Below, one piece after another: positions 43,069-51,036 of a DNA stretch of 64,000 bases. Origin of the DNA: Pseudomonas helleri (GTDB lineage Bacteria; Pseudomonadota; Gammaproteobacteria; Pseudomonadales; Pseudomonadaceae); the NCBI RefSeq assembly GCF_001043025.1, contig NZ_JYLD01000013.1, positions 62,001 through 126,000 of the forward strand, read 5' to 3'. Each line of letters starts with the position of its first letter. Position 1 is the first letter of the stretch. Made by a program: the position numbers and the translations under genes. The notes beneath the pieces are model-generated. The model saw nothing but the letters and a program-made list of their open reading frames with translations, had not been told where the DNA came from and made no database searches.

Positions 43069-44366
43069 CTGCGATTGTGGTGTTGGGTGCAGGCCCTGCG
43101 GGTGCGGCAGTGGCCATGGGTTTGCGGCGATTGGGCTACCCGGTGACGCTGGTCAGCGAGTGGCGCCGGTTTGCCGCGCTGGAAGGTATTTCGCAGCGAG
43201 TGCTGGAAGCTTTGCGTGCAGCGGGTTTACAGCGGGCGGTGGCCGACGCGGTACTGCCTTCACAGCGGCAAGTGTCGTGGAACGGCCAGCAGCACGCACA
43301 AAACATCGAGTGGTTGCTGGATCGACCGTGTTTTGATCGCGGGCTGCGTGAAGACCTGCGTCTGGCCGGGGTAGACGTGGTCGAGGCCCGCGTGTTGGCA
43401 GTGGCGTCATCTACCACCGGCCACAGCATTAGCCTCGAAGGGCGCGAGCCGCTGCAGGCAGATTTTCTGGTGGAAGCCCGAGGGCGTCAGGCGCCTGCCG
43501 TAGGCAAAGGCCTGCGCGGCCCGGAGACGGTGAGTTTGCTCAATCGCTGGCAAGCGACGCCGGGCCACACCGCCAGTGCCGTTGAAAGCCTGGCGCAGGG
43601 CTGGTCATGGATGGCACGCCGGGCGGACGGCCAGTGTTATTGGCAATGGACCGTGGACGTGGCCAGTGCCGAACTGCCGGGCAAGGCGCAATTGCTGGAA
43701 TACTGCCAGCAGCAGCGAATGGCCTCGCCGCTGGCCCGAGCATTTTTTGCCGATTCGGGGCAACACGACGTGCAACTGCATGCCCGCAGCAGCACGGCAA
43801 TCTTGAGCCCGCAGGTGTGCGGCGAAAACTGGATTCGGGTCGGGGATGCGGCGATGGCGGTTGACCCGCTGTCGGGCAACGGGATTTTCCAGTCCTTGTC
43901 ATCGGCGTTGCAGGCACCGGCGGTGATCAACACGCTCCTGCGTAAACCTGAACGAGCGGCCCTGGCCCAGCGCTTTCACCAGCAGCGGGTCGAGCAACTG
44001 TTTATGCGCTTTGCGCGCATTGGCCGGGATTTCTACGCCGAAGAACAGCGCTGGGCGCAACAACCGTTTTGGACTGCACGGCGCCATTGGCCGGACAGCC
44101 AGACAGCCCACGCCGAGGCAGATTTTGCCGCACTGCAAATAGAACGGGCGCCGGTGTTGCGCGATGGTTTCGTGGATGAAGCCGAGGTGGTCATCAGCCC
44201 GGATCAGCCGCTGGGGATCTGGCATGTGCAAGGGGTAGAAGTCGCGCCTGTGCTGCGGCGTTTGCAGGCTGAGCCTGCACAAAACGTGTTGGCGGGGCTG
44301 ACCCAGGAGCAAGCGCGCGCGCTCAAAAGCTGGTTAGTCAGCCAGGGCTACCAACCCATCCTGTAG
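43065..44366 (+). CDS. qhpG: FAD-dependent monooxygenase for CTQ formation (QhpG-like)
   Basis: 433 residues. FAD-binding GAGPAGAAVAMGL near the N-terminus and the second FAD motif IRVGDAAMAVDPLSGNGI near 260-277 mark a group A flavin monooxygenase of the tryptophan-halogenase/geranylgeranyl-reductase-like kind. QhpG in Paracoccus adds two oxygens to the gamma-subunit Trp before it links to Cys, making cysteine tryptophylquinone. Position within the qhp-like operon supports that assignment. Confidence 0.85.
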   Translation: MTAIVVLGAGPAGAAVAMGLRRLGYPVTLVSEWRRFAALEGISQRVLEALRAAGLQRAVADAVLPSQRQVSWNGQQHAQNIEWLLDRPCFDRGLREDLRLAGVDVVEARVLAVASSTTGHSISLEGREPLQADFLVEARGRQAPAVGKGLRGPETVSLLNRWQATPGHTASAVESLAQGWSWMARRADGQCYWQWTVDVASAELPGKAQLLEYCQQQRMASPLARAFFADSGQHDVQLHARSSTAILSPQVCGENWIRVGDAAMAVDPLSGNGIFQSLSSALQAPAVINTLLRKPERAALAQRFHQQRVEQLFMRFARIGRDFYAEEQRWAQQPFWTARRHWPDSQTAHAEADFAALQIERAPVLRDGFVDEAEVVISPDQPLGIWHVQGVEVAPVLRRLQAEPAQNVLAGLTQEQARALKSWLVSQGYQPIL

Positions 44367-44371
44367 TCGCT

Positions 44372-44465
44372 GCCGAAGCATGAGGCTGCGATGGGTTGCG
44401 TAGCGACCCCAAAGCGGCGGTCCTGAGGCCCGCATCGCAGCCTCGTACCTCGTCAGCGACTACAT
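44372..44465. repeat. Imperfect palindrome, third repeat type
   Basis: GAGGCTGCGAT (about 44381) pairs with ATCGCAGCCTC (about 44433) in a hairpin. Its right part, CGCAGCCTCGTACCTCGTCA, recurs almost unchanged at 58383-58412. It separates the convergent qhpG-like and aldehyde dehydrogenase genes. Confidence 0.7.
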
Positions 44466-44468
44466 GAG

Positions 44469-45959
44469 TTAAAGCTTGATCAACACCGATTTCAACTCGG
44501 TGTAATGCTCAATCGCCGCATAACCCATTTCACGGCCCACGCCGGACATTTTGTAGCCGCCAAACGGCAGCGCCGGGTCGAGGGCGCTGTGGCAGTTGAC
44601 CCACACCGAACCAGACTTGATGCGCGGGATCATCCGGTGCACCGCGCCCAGGTCGTTTGACCAGATGCTCGCACCCAACCCGTAGGGGCTGTCATTGGCC
44701 ATGCGCAGTGCGTCTGCCTCGTCGTCAAACGGGATCGCCACCAGCACCGGGCCGAAGATTTCTTCCTGCACCAGTGAATGTTGTTGATCAACGTCGACAA
44801 TCACAGTCGGTTTAACAAAAAAGCCGGGGCCGTATTGCTCGCCGCCACAGGCAATGGTGGCGCCGCTTTCACGGCCCATCTCGATGTAATGCGCGACACG
44901 TTCCTGCTGGCGGGCGGAAATCAGCGGGCCCATGTCCACGCTGGAATCCAGACCATTGCCCAGCTTCATGGCGTTGGCAATGTCGGCAATATCAGCCACC
45001 ACATTGTCGAAATGCTTGCGCTGCACATACAGCCGCGAACCGGCGCAACAGACCTGGCCCTGGTTGAAGAAGATGGCACTGGCCGCTCCGGCAGCGGCGC
45101 TTTTCAGGTCGGCGTCGGCCATGACGATGGTCGGGGACTTGCCGCCCAGTTCCAGGGTCACGCGGGTCATGGAGTCCATGGCGATCTTGCCGATCTGCTT
45201 GCCCACGGCGGTGGAGCCAGTGAAGGTCAGTTTGTCCACCAGCGGGTTGTGGGTCAGTGCCGAGCCTGCGGTGATCCCGGTGCCGGTCACCACGTTAAAC
45301 ACGCCTTCGGGGTAACCGGCTTCTTGCACCAGTTCGGCCAGTTTGAGTGCGCTCAACGGGGTTTCATCGGCAGGCTTCAGCACCACCGTGCATCCGGTTG
45401 CCAACGCCGGGCCGAGTTTCCAGCAGGCCAGCAGCAGCGGGAAGTTCCAGGCCACGATAGCGCCGACCACGCCCACCGCTTCACGGCGAATAAAGCTGTG
45501 GAACTGATCGTTGGGCATCAGCGGCAACGACACCTCGACGCTGGAACCCTCGATCTTGGTCGCCCACCCGGCCATATAGCGCAGGAAATCGATGGACAAC
45601 TGCACGTCCATGACCTGGGCCACGGCAGCACTTTTACCGTTGTTCAGGCATTCCAGTTGCGCCAGTAACTGCGCATCACGCTCCATCAGGTCGGCCAGTT
45701 TCCACAGCAGGTTTTGCCGCTCCCGTGGCCGTGTGCGGGTCCATGCGGAGTCATCGAATGCGTGGCGGGCAGCCAGAACGGCGCGGTCAACGTCCTCAGG
45801 CGTGGCCTTGGGTACGACGCAAAGCACTTCGCCGGTGGCCGGGTTGTGCAAGGGCATGGTCTGGCCGTCTGCGGCCTCGACCCAGGCGCCGCCAACCAGC
45901 ATGCGCGGGGCGCGTTGAATAAAAGCCGTAGTGGCAGGAAGCAGAGCAGCAAGCGACAT
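44469..45959 (-). CDS. peaE: Aldehyde dehydrogenase (phenylacetaldehyde dehydrogenase-like)
   Basis: 496 residues of the NAD-dependent ALDH family: WNFPLL near 163, the NAD loop TFTGSTAVGK near 235, the catalytic Glu in TLELGGKSP near 262 and the nucleophilic Cys in FNQGQVCCAGSR near 296. Length and sequence fit the betaine/phenylacetaldehyde group. In the pea locus of P. putida an aldehyde dehydrogenase oxidises the phenylacetaldehyde made by the amine dehydrogenase to phenylacetate. ATG 45959 has GAGGA upstream; the frame is open much further up but without protein-like sequence. A sigma-54 promoter sequence precedes it. Confidence 0.85.
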   Translation of the reverse strand: MSLAALLPATTAFIQRAPRMLVGGAWVEAADGQTMPLHNPATGEVLCVVPKATPEDVDRAVLAARHAFDDSAWTRTRPRERQNLLWKLADLMERDAQLLAQLECLNNGKSAAVAQVMDVQLSIDFLRYMAGWATKIEGSSVEVSLPLMPNDQFHSFIRREAVGVVGAIVAWNFPLLLACWKLGPALATGCTVVLKPADETPLSALKLAELVQEAGYPEGVFNVVTGTGITAGSALTHNPLVDKLTFTGSTAVGKQIGKIAMDSMTRVTLELGGKSPTIVMADADLKSAAAGAASAIFFNQGQVCCAGSRLYVQRKHFDNVVADIADIANAMKLGNGLDSSVDMGPLISARQQERVAHYIEMGRESGATIACGGEQYGPGFFVKPTVIVDVDQQHSLVQEEIFGPVLVAIPFDDEADALRMANDSPYGLGASIWSNDLGAVHRMIPRIKSGSVWVNCHSALDPALPFGGYKMSGVGREMGYAAIEHYTELKSVLIKL

Positions 45960-45995
45960 GATGAGTCCTCGTCTTGTTAGTGTCCGAGGGCATTC

Positions 45996-46010
45996 GCAAC
46001 GGTTGTGCCA
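45996..46010 (-). promoter_or_regulatory. Sigma-54 (-24/-12) promoter of the aldehyde dehydrogenase gene
   Basis: On the minus strand TGGCAC-AACCG-TTGC matches the RpoN consensus perfectly, including the spacing. The implied start near 45984 gives a leader of about 25 bases before ATG 45959. Confidence 0.85.
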
Positions 46011-46074
46011 GTTTGCTATTACCCCGTATTTGCAGGGTTTTGAGGCCATACAGCGTCTGCCCGGCATGGCCAGT

Positions 46075-46091
46075 TGTCGCAATCTGCGACA
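46075..46091. promoter_or_regulatory. Inverted repeat TGTCGCA-N3-TGCGACA, candidate activator site
   Basis: A perfect 7-bp inverted repeat lies 65 bases upstream of the aldehyde dehydrogenase -24 box and 153 bases upstream of the opposite -24 box, suitable for an enhancer of a sigma-54 activator serving both directions. A second weaker repeat, TGAGAC / GTCTCA, spans 46096-46138. Confidence 0.55.
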
Positions 46092-46243
46092 GGTTTGAGA
46101 CGGTTTTCGCAACGAGGGCGCCTTCTGGCCGCGTCTCAGAGTGCAACAGCTGTCTCGATATAAAACGCCCCAAAGCCTGCAAACACGCGGCGCAAAACCT
46201 GTATCGCCGCCCATCTCGCTGATTTACCGGGCTTTTCGTAAGC

Positions 46244-46258
46244 TGGCACGCTCCGTGT
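46244..46258 (+). promoter_or_regulatory. Candidate sigma-54 promoter of the amine dehydrogenase operon
   Basis: TGGCACG is a full -24 element; the -12 element at the correct distance reads GTGT rather than TTGC, so this is a weaker match. It lies about 70 bases before ATG 46330. Confidence 0.45.
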
Positions 46259-46329
46259 ATTACTCCGTTCAGACGTTTCAAAACGATAAGCCACAACAAT
46301 AAGAAAGCACCGTGCGAGGTCCGACGTTG

Positions 46330-47910
46330 ATGAAGATAAAACTCCGATCAGGCTTGAACGCCAGCCTGCTGGCCCTGGCCGTTTGCGCAGGCTTGCATGC
46401 ACCGGACAGCCTGGCTGCCCGCGATGCCCAGAGCATCCTCCAGCAAAACTGTATGGGCTGTCATATTCCCGAAGCCAACAACGGCCTGAGCCGTATCAGC
46501 CACCAGCGCAAAACCCCGGAAGGCTGGCTGATGAGCATTGCCCGGATGCAGACCATGCACGGCTTGCAGATCAGCGATGAGGATCGCCGCACGCTGGTCA
46601 AATACCTGGCCGACACTCAAGGCCTGGCGCCGAGCGAAACGGACGGCGTGCGCTATGCCCTGGAGCGACGCTTGAACACGGTCGAACATTTCGACGAGCA
46701 AACCACGCAAATGTGCGCCCGTTGCCACTCCGGCGCGCGGATTGCCCTGCAACGGCGTCCGGCCCAGGAATGGGAACGGCTGGTGAACTTCCACCTCGGG
46801 CAATGGCCGTCGCTGGAATACCAGGCCTTGTCCCGCGACCGTGACTGGTTTGATCTGGCACGAACCCAAATGGTGCCGATGCTGGCCGAGCGTTATCCGC
46901 TGGACAACCCGGCCTGGCAGCAATGGCTGAAAACTGCGCCCAAAAGACAAACCCTGGCAGGCAACTGGAGCTTTAGCGGGCACTTGCCGGGCAAAGGGGA
47001 AGTGGCCGGGGTGATGGCTGTTGCGCCAGACGGCGAGGATACTTTCAAGGTCAAGATCACCGGACAATATGCCGATGGTGCGCCGTTCAACGGCGAAGGC
47101 AGCGCCTTGCTCTACAGCGGCTACGAATGGCGCGGCAACGTGAAGATCGACGGGGTCAACATGCATCAGGTGTTCGCCGCCAAGGACAACACCCTGCAAG
47201 GGCGCATGTTTGAAGCCGATCACGACGAGCGCGGGCTGGACTTTATCGCCGCCAAAGAGGGCAGCAACCGTGTGCTTGCGGTGCAGCCGGGCTACGTAAA
47301 AGCCGGCAGTGAAAGCGAAATCACCCTGATCGGCAGCGGCCTCAGCGGCACCCCGAATCTGGGGCAGGGCGTACAGGTGCTTGAAGTGCTGGAGCAGAGC
47401 CCGTCGCGTATCAAGCTGAAGGTCAAGGCTGGCGCCGATGCGCAACCGGGCTTGCGTGAGGTCAGCGTGGGCGCGCTCAAGGGGCCAGCTCTGGCGGTGT
47501 ACAACCAGATCGCCGAGGTCAAGGTGGTGCCCGAGTTCTCGGTAGCACGAATTGGCGGTGGCGGCGGTTCGACGCCCAAGGTTCAAGGCCGCTTTGACGC
47601 TGAAGCGTGGGGCAAAGGGGCCGATGGCAAGCCCTATCGCATCGGTCTAGTGCCGGCAAAATGGCATGTAGAGGCGTTCAACGAACAAGCCAAGGAAGAC
47701 GAAGACGTCAAGTTCGCGGGTGTCATGCAGGCTGAAACCGGGATCTTCACCCCGGGCGATGCCGGGCCTAACCCGGCACGCAAAATGTCTACCAACAATG
47801 CCGGCAACCTCAAAGTGATTGCAGCGGTCGACGACGCAGGCAACGCGCTGACCGGCGAGGGCCATATGATCGTCACCGTGCAACGCTGGAACAATCCGCC
47901 CATTCCCTAA
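46330..47910 (+). CDS. peaA: Quinohemoprotein amine dehydrogenase alpha subunit (di-haem)
   Basis: 526 residues. Signal peptide about 1-29 (LNASLLALAVCAGLHAPDSLAA). Two haem c motifs: CMGCH at 41-45 and CARCH at 129-133. The rest forms the beta-rich domains of the QHNDH alpha subunit (NWSFSGHLPGKGE, PGYVKAGSESEITLIG). Electrons from the CTQ cofactor in the gamma subunit pass through the two haems to an azurin or cytochrome. GAGGT nine bases ahead supports ATG 46330. First gene of a four-gene plus-strand unit. Confidence 0.93.
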   Translation: MKIKLRSGLNASLLALAVCAGLHAPDSLAARDAQSILQQNCMGCHIPEANNGLSRISHQRKTPEGWLMSIARMQTMHGLQISDEDRRTLVKYLADTQGLAPSETDGVRYALERRLNTVEHFDEQTTQMCARCHSGARIALQRRPAQEWERLVNFHLGQWPSLEYQALSRDRDWFDLARTQMVPMLAERYPLDNPAWQQWLKTAPKRQTLAGNWSFSGHLPGKGEVAGVMAVAPDGEDTFKVKITGQYADGAPFNGEGSALLYSGYEWRGNVKIDGVNMHQVFAAKDNTLQGRMFEADHDERGLDFIAAKEGSNRVLAVQPGYVKAGSESEITLIGSGLSGTPNLGQGVQVLEVLEQSPSRIKLKVKAGADAQPGLREVSVGALKGPALAVYNQIAEVKVVPEFSVARIGGGGGSTPKVQGRFDAEAWGKGADGKPYRIGLVPAKWHVEAFNEQAKEDEDVKFAGVMQAETGIFTPGDAGPNPARKMSTNNAGNLKVIAAVDDAGNALTGEGHMIVTVQRWNNPPIP

Positions 47911-47994
47911 GCAAGGCCTTTGCAAGCACTGGCGACAAACACTTTTCGGAATGACCGCAAGCCCCGCCGACGGGGCTCGCACTGGAGGTTTGGC

Positions 47995-49425
47995 ATGGGC
48001 GCAATCTTGAATCTGGTCGAACGCAACCTGCACGAAGTGCACGTGGATGCTGACCGCATGCTGTTTCACATACCCAGCTCATCGCTGTTTGCCAGCGATG
48101 AGCTGACCGGCACCATCATCGATACGCTGCGCGGCCCCGGCTGCTCATCGGATGACCTGATCCAGCGCTTGGCTTCACGCTTTAACGGTGAAGAAATCAC
48201 CGAAACCCTGCGTGAGCTGATGTCCCTGGAACTGGTCAGCGACGGTTCGCCTCTGACCCCGGACATAGCCGCCAAGCGGGTTGAGCGCACGGCCATCAAC
48301 ACCGTGGTGCTCAACGTCAACACCGGCTGCAACCTGAGCTGCACCTACTGCTACAAGGAAGACTTGGACAAGCCCTCCGAGGGCAAGAAAATGGACATCG
48401 ACACCGCCGTGGCGTCGGTTGAAATGCTCTTGCGCGAGTCCCCGGACGAAGAGCGCTTTACCGTGGTGTTTTTTGGCGGCGAGCCGTTGAGCAACCGCAA
48501 GCTGATCGAGCATATGGTCGATTACTGCGAGAAGCGCTTTGCCGAGGCGGGCAAGTCGGTGGAGTTCGTGATGACCACCAACGCCACGCTGTTGAACGAA
48601 GACACGGTGGACTACCTCAACGCCCACCGTTTCGGGTTGTCAGTGAGCATTGACGGGCCAAAAACCGTGCACGACCGCAACCGCATCACCGTGGGCGGGC
48701 AGGGCACCTATGACGTGGTGCGGCGCAAGGCCGAAATGCTCTTGTCGCGCTACAACAGCCGCCCGGTCGGTGCGAGGGTGACCCTGACCACCGGCGTCAC
48801 CGATGTCGAAACCATCTGGGACCACCTGTTCAACGAACTGAGATTTGCCGAAGTCGGTTTTGCCCCGGTGACATCCGGTGACATCAGCAGCTTCAACCTC
48901 AGCAATGACGAACTGGTCGAAGTCTTTGCCAGCATGAAACGCCTTGGCCGACGTTATCTGGAGGCGGCACTGGAGCACCGCAACATTGGTTTTTCCAACT
49001 TGCACCAGTTGATTACCGACATCCATGAAGGCCACAAAAAAGCCCTGCCATGCGGCGCAGGCCTGAAAATGCTGGCCGTTGATTACAAGGGCGAACTCAA
49101 CCTGTGCCACCGCTTTACCGGCTCGACCTTGCCGACGTTTGGCAACGTACACAGCGCGGTGAAACAAGTGGAACTCAACGACTTTTTGTCGCAACGCCTG
49201 GACCGCAGCAACACGGGCTGCGATGACTGCCAGATCCGTAATCTGTGCTCCGGTGGCTGCTACCACGAGAGTTACGCCCGCTATGGCGATGCGACGCACC
49301 CGACTTATCACTACTGCGAACTGATGCGTGACTGGGTCGACTTCGGCATCGAGGTGTACACCCGGATCATGGCCCAAAACCCTGCGTTCATCAGCAGTTA
49401 CATCACTCCGCGCAAGGCTCACTGA
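47995..49425 (+). CDS. peaB: Radical SAM enzyme forming thioether bridges in the gamma subunit (PeaB/QhpD)
   Basis: 476 residues, the usual length. The SAM cluster motif Cys112-x3-Cys116-x2-Cys119 (TGCNLSCTYCYKE) and a C-terminal SPASM region (CDDCQIRNLCSGGCYHESY) bind the iron-sulphur clusters. GGEPLSNRKL is the SAM-contacting GGE motif. QhpD makes the three Cys-to-Asp/Glu thioether links in the gamma peptide. GGAGG precedes ATG 47995. It ends two bases before the gamma-subunit start. Confidence 0.94.
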   Translation: MGAILNLVERNLHEVHVDADRMLFHIPSSSLFASDELTGTIIDTLRGPGCSSDDLIQRLASRFNGEEITETLRELMSLELVSDGSPLTPDIAAKRVERTAINTVVLNVNTGCNLSCTYCYKEDLDKPSEGKKMDIDTAVASVEMLLRESPDEERFTVVFFGGEPLSNRKLIEHMVDYCEKRFAEAGKSVEFVMTTNATLLNEDTVDYLNAHRFGLSVSIDGPKTVHDRNRITVGGQGTYDVVRRKAEMLLSRYNSRPVGARVTLTTGVTDVETIWDHLFNELRFAEVGFAPVTSGDISSFNLSNDELVEVFASMKRLGRRYLEAALEHRNIGFSNLHQLITDIHEGHKKALPCGAGLKMLAVDYKGELNLCHRFTGSTLPTFGNVHSAVKQVELNDFLSQRLDRSNTGCDDCQIRNLCSGGCYHESYARYGDATHPTYHYCELMRDWVDFGIEVYTRIMAQNPAFISSYITPRKAH

Positions 49426-49426
49426 T

Positions 49427-49750
49427 ATGAAACATCTCAAGGCAATCAATAACAAAGCGTTGAAACTCGATGAGGCTGCGGCCGAAAACCGGATCGAGGA
49501 AGTGGTAGCGATGAACTCGGTGGCGGGGTGCACCTCGACCACCGACCCAGGTTGGGAAATTGATGCGTTTGGCGGCGTCTCGTCGTTGTGCCAGCCCATG
49601 GAGTCTGACTTGTACGGCTGTTCCGACCCGTGTTGGTGGCCAGCCCAGGTGCCCGACATGATGAGCACCTACCCGGACTGGAACAAGGACGCTCAGGCGT
49701 CCAACGAAAACTGGCGCAACCTTGGGACTGTCTTTCCAAAAGACAAATGA
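49427..49750 (+). CDS. peaC: Quinohemoprotein amine dehydrogenase gamma subunit, CTQ-containing peptide
   Basis: 107 residues: a 28-residue leader (MKHLKAINNKALKLDE onwards) and a 79-residue core starting at Met29. All modification sites of the P. putida protein are present at the right places, counted here from Met1: Cys35-Glu44, Cys55-Asp61 and Cys69-Asp77 for the three thioether bridges, and Cys65 with Trp71 for cysteine tryptophylquinone. There is no Sec signal; export depends on the QhpF transporter. It is a ribosomally made, post-translationally modified enzyme subunit holding the amine-oxidising cofactor. Confidence 0.96.
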   Translation: MKHLKAINNKALKLDEAAAENRIEEVVAMNSVAGCTSTTDPGWEIDAFGGVSSLCQPMESDLYGCSDPCWWPAQVPDMMSTYPDWNKDAQASNENWRNLGTVFPKDK

Positions 49751-49783
49751 CTTGCCTGGGTAAACAAGAATAAGGATTCCAGC

Positions 49784-50902
49784 ATGCCAAGCATCAAAAC
49801 CTGCGGCCAGGCCGCGCTTGCCGTTCTCAGCGCCTTTTCGCTGACCGTGTTGGCCGATGACAATCGCGCCTTGCAAACCGGCCATGAGTACATGGTGCTC
49901 ACCAACTACCCGAACAACCTGCACGTGGTGGATGCGGCTACCGACACGCTGTTTAAAACCTGCAAGATGCCGGACGCATTCGGGCCGGGCTCGGTGCAAA
50001 TATCGCCGGACCATAAAACCGCGTACGTGCTCAATAATCACTACGCCGATGTGTATGGCGTCGAGCTGGACACCTGCAAGCAGGTGTTCCATGCCAGCAT
50101 CACGCAAAAACCGGGGGAAAAGGCCCGCGCCATGTTCAGCTTCACCCTCAGCCCGGACGGCAAGGAGCTGTACACCATCGCCAACCCGACGTTGATGCTC
50201 AACGACCATTACGAGGTGCAGCAACCGCGGCTTGATGTGTACGCCACCGATGCCGGTCTGAATGCCAAGCCGATCCGCAGTTTTCCGGCACCCCGGCAAT
50301 TAAGCATCATGCAGGCGGGTGACGACGGCAGCTTGTACGTGGCCGGGCCAGACCTTTATAAAGTCAACCCGCAGACCGGCAAGTTCGATGTGCTGCTCCC
50401 CACCCGCCACTGGAACCGCCCAGGCTACAGCTCTCCGGACGTGCTGTATTTCTGGAACCATCAGAGCTACCTGCACGATTTCTCGCTGCTCTACACCGCC
50501 GCCAAATTCAAGGATGACAAACAGGATCTGGCCACCGCCGACTACGTGTACGGCCAGCTCAGCGTTGACCTTAAAACCGGTAAGGCGACAACCACCGATT
50601 TTGGCCCGCTGACCGAAATTTACTTCACAGGCATGCGTTCACCGAAAGACCCGAACCTGATGTTTGGCCTGCTAAACCGTCTGTCCAAGTACGACATCAA
50701 GCAACAAAAACTCTTGCAGTCGGCGCCGCTGGATCACTCGTACTACTGCATCGCGTTCAACAAGGACGGCAGCAAAATCTACCTCGCCGGGACCTACAAC
50801 GACGTGGCGGTGTTTGATGCCGACAGCCTGAAACAAGTGGGCAGCATCAAATTGCCGGGTGGCGACATGGCCATCACCACCTCACAACTGTTTGTGCGTT
50901 AA
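49784..50902 (+). CDS. peaD: Quinohemoprotein amine dehydrogenase beta subunit
   Basis: 372 residues. Signal peptide about 1-24 (AALAVLSAFSLTVLADD). The rest shows repeated propeller-blade patterns such as YMVLTNYPNNLHVVDAATDT, VQISPDHKTAYVLNNHYADV and IYLAGTYNDVAVFDADSL, fitting the seven-bladed beta propeller that forms part of the active-site cavity. Last gene of the peaABCD unit and followed by a palindromic repeat. Confidence 0.93.
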   Translation: MPSIKTCGQAALAVLSAFSLTVLADDNRALQTGHEYMVLTNYPNNLHVVDAATDTLFKTCKMPDAFGPGSVQISPDHKTAYVLNNHYADVYGVELDTCKQVFHASITQKPGEKARAMFSFTLSPDGKELYTIANPTLMLNDHYEVQQPRLDVYATDAGLNAKPIRSFPAPRQLSIMQAGDDGSLYVAGPDLYKVNPQTGKFDVLLPTRHWNRPGYSSPDVLYFWNHQSYLHDFSLLYTAAKFKDDKQDLATADYVYGQLSVDLKTGKATTTDFGPLTEIYFTGMRSPKDPNLMFGLLNRLSKYDIKQQKLLQSAPLDHSYYCIAFNKDGSKIYLAGTYNDVAVFDADSLKQVGSIKLPGGDMAITTSQLFVR

Positions 50903-50923
50903 CCCCAGCCCCAAAACACTTAT

Positions 50924-51025
50924 GTGGGAGCGGGCTTGTTGTGGGAGCGGGCTTGCTCGCGATTGGACCGACGCGGTGTAAAAGTTACATCGTGTTGCCT
51001 TATCGCGAGCAAGCCCGCTCCCACA
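50924..51025. repeat. GTGGGAGC-type palindromic repeat with partial internal duplication
   Basis: GTGGGAGCGGGCTTG occurs twice in tandem at 50924 and 50941; only the second copy continues into CTCGCGA and pairs with TCGCGAGCAAGCCCGCTCCC at 51003-51022. It lies between convergent genes. Confidence 0.85.
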
Positions 51026-51036
51026 AAAAGGGTTAT

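Noticed and set aside
44372..44465. Classical terminator between the qhpG-like and aldehyde dehydrogenase genes
   Set aside because: The hairpin has a long loop and no T-run on either side; it fits better as a dispersed repeat.
44778..45668. Open frame of 296 codons opposite the aldehyde dehydrogenase
   Set aside because: Complement of well-conserved ALDH sequence.
46348..47586. Open frame of 412 codons antisense to the amine dehydrogenase alpha subunit
   Set aside because: The plus strand carries the haem motifs and signal peptide; the antisense product is His/Gln/Arg-rich without a fold.
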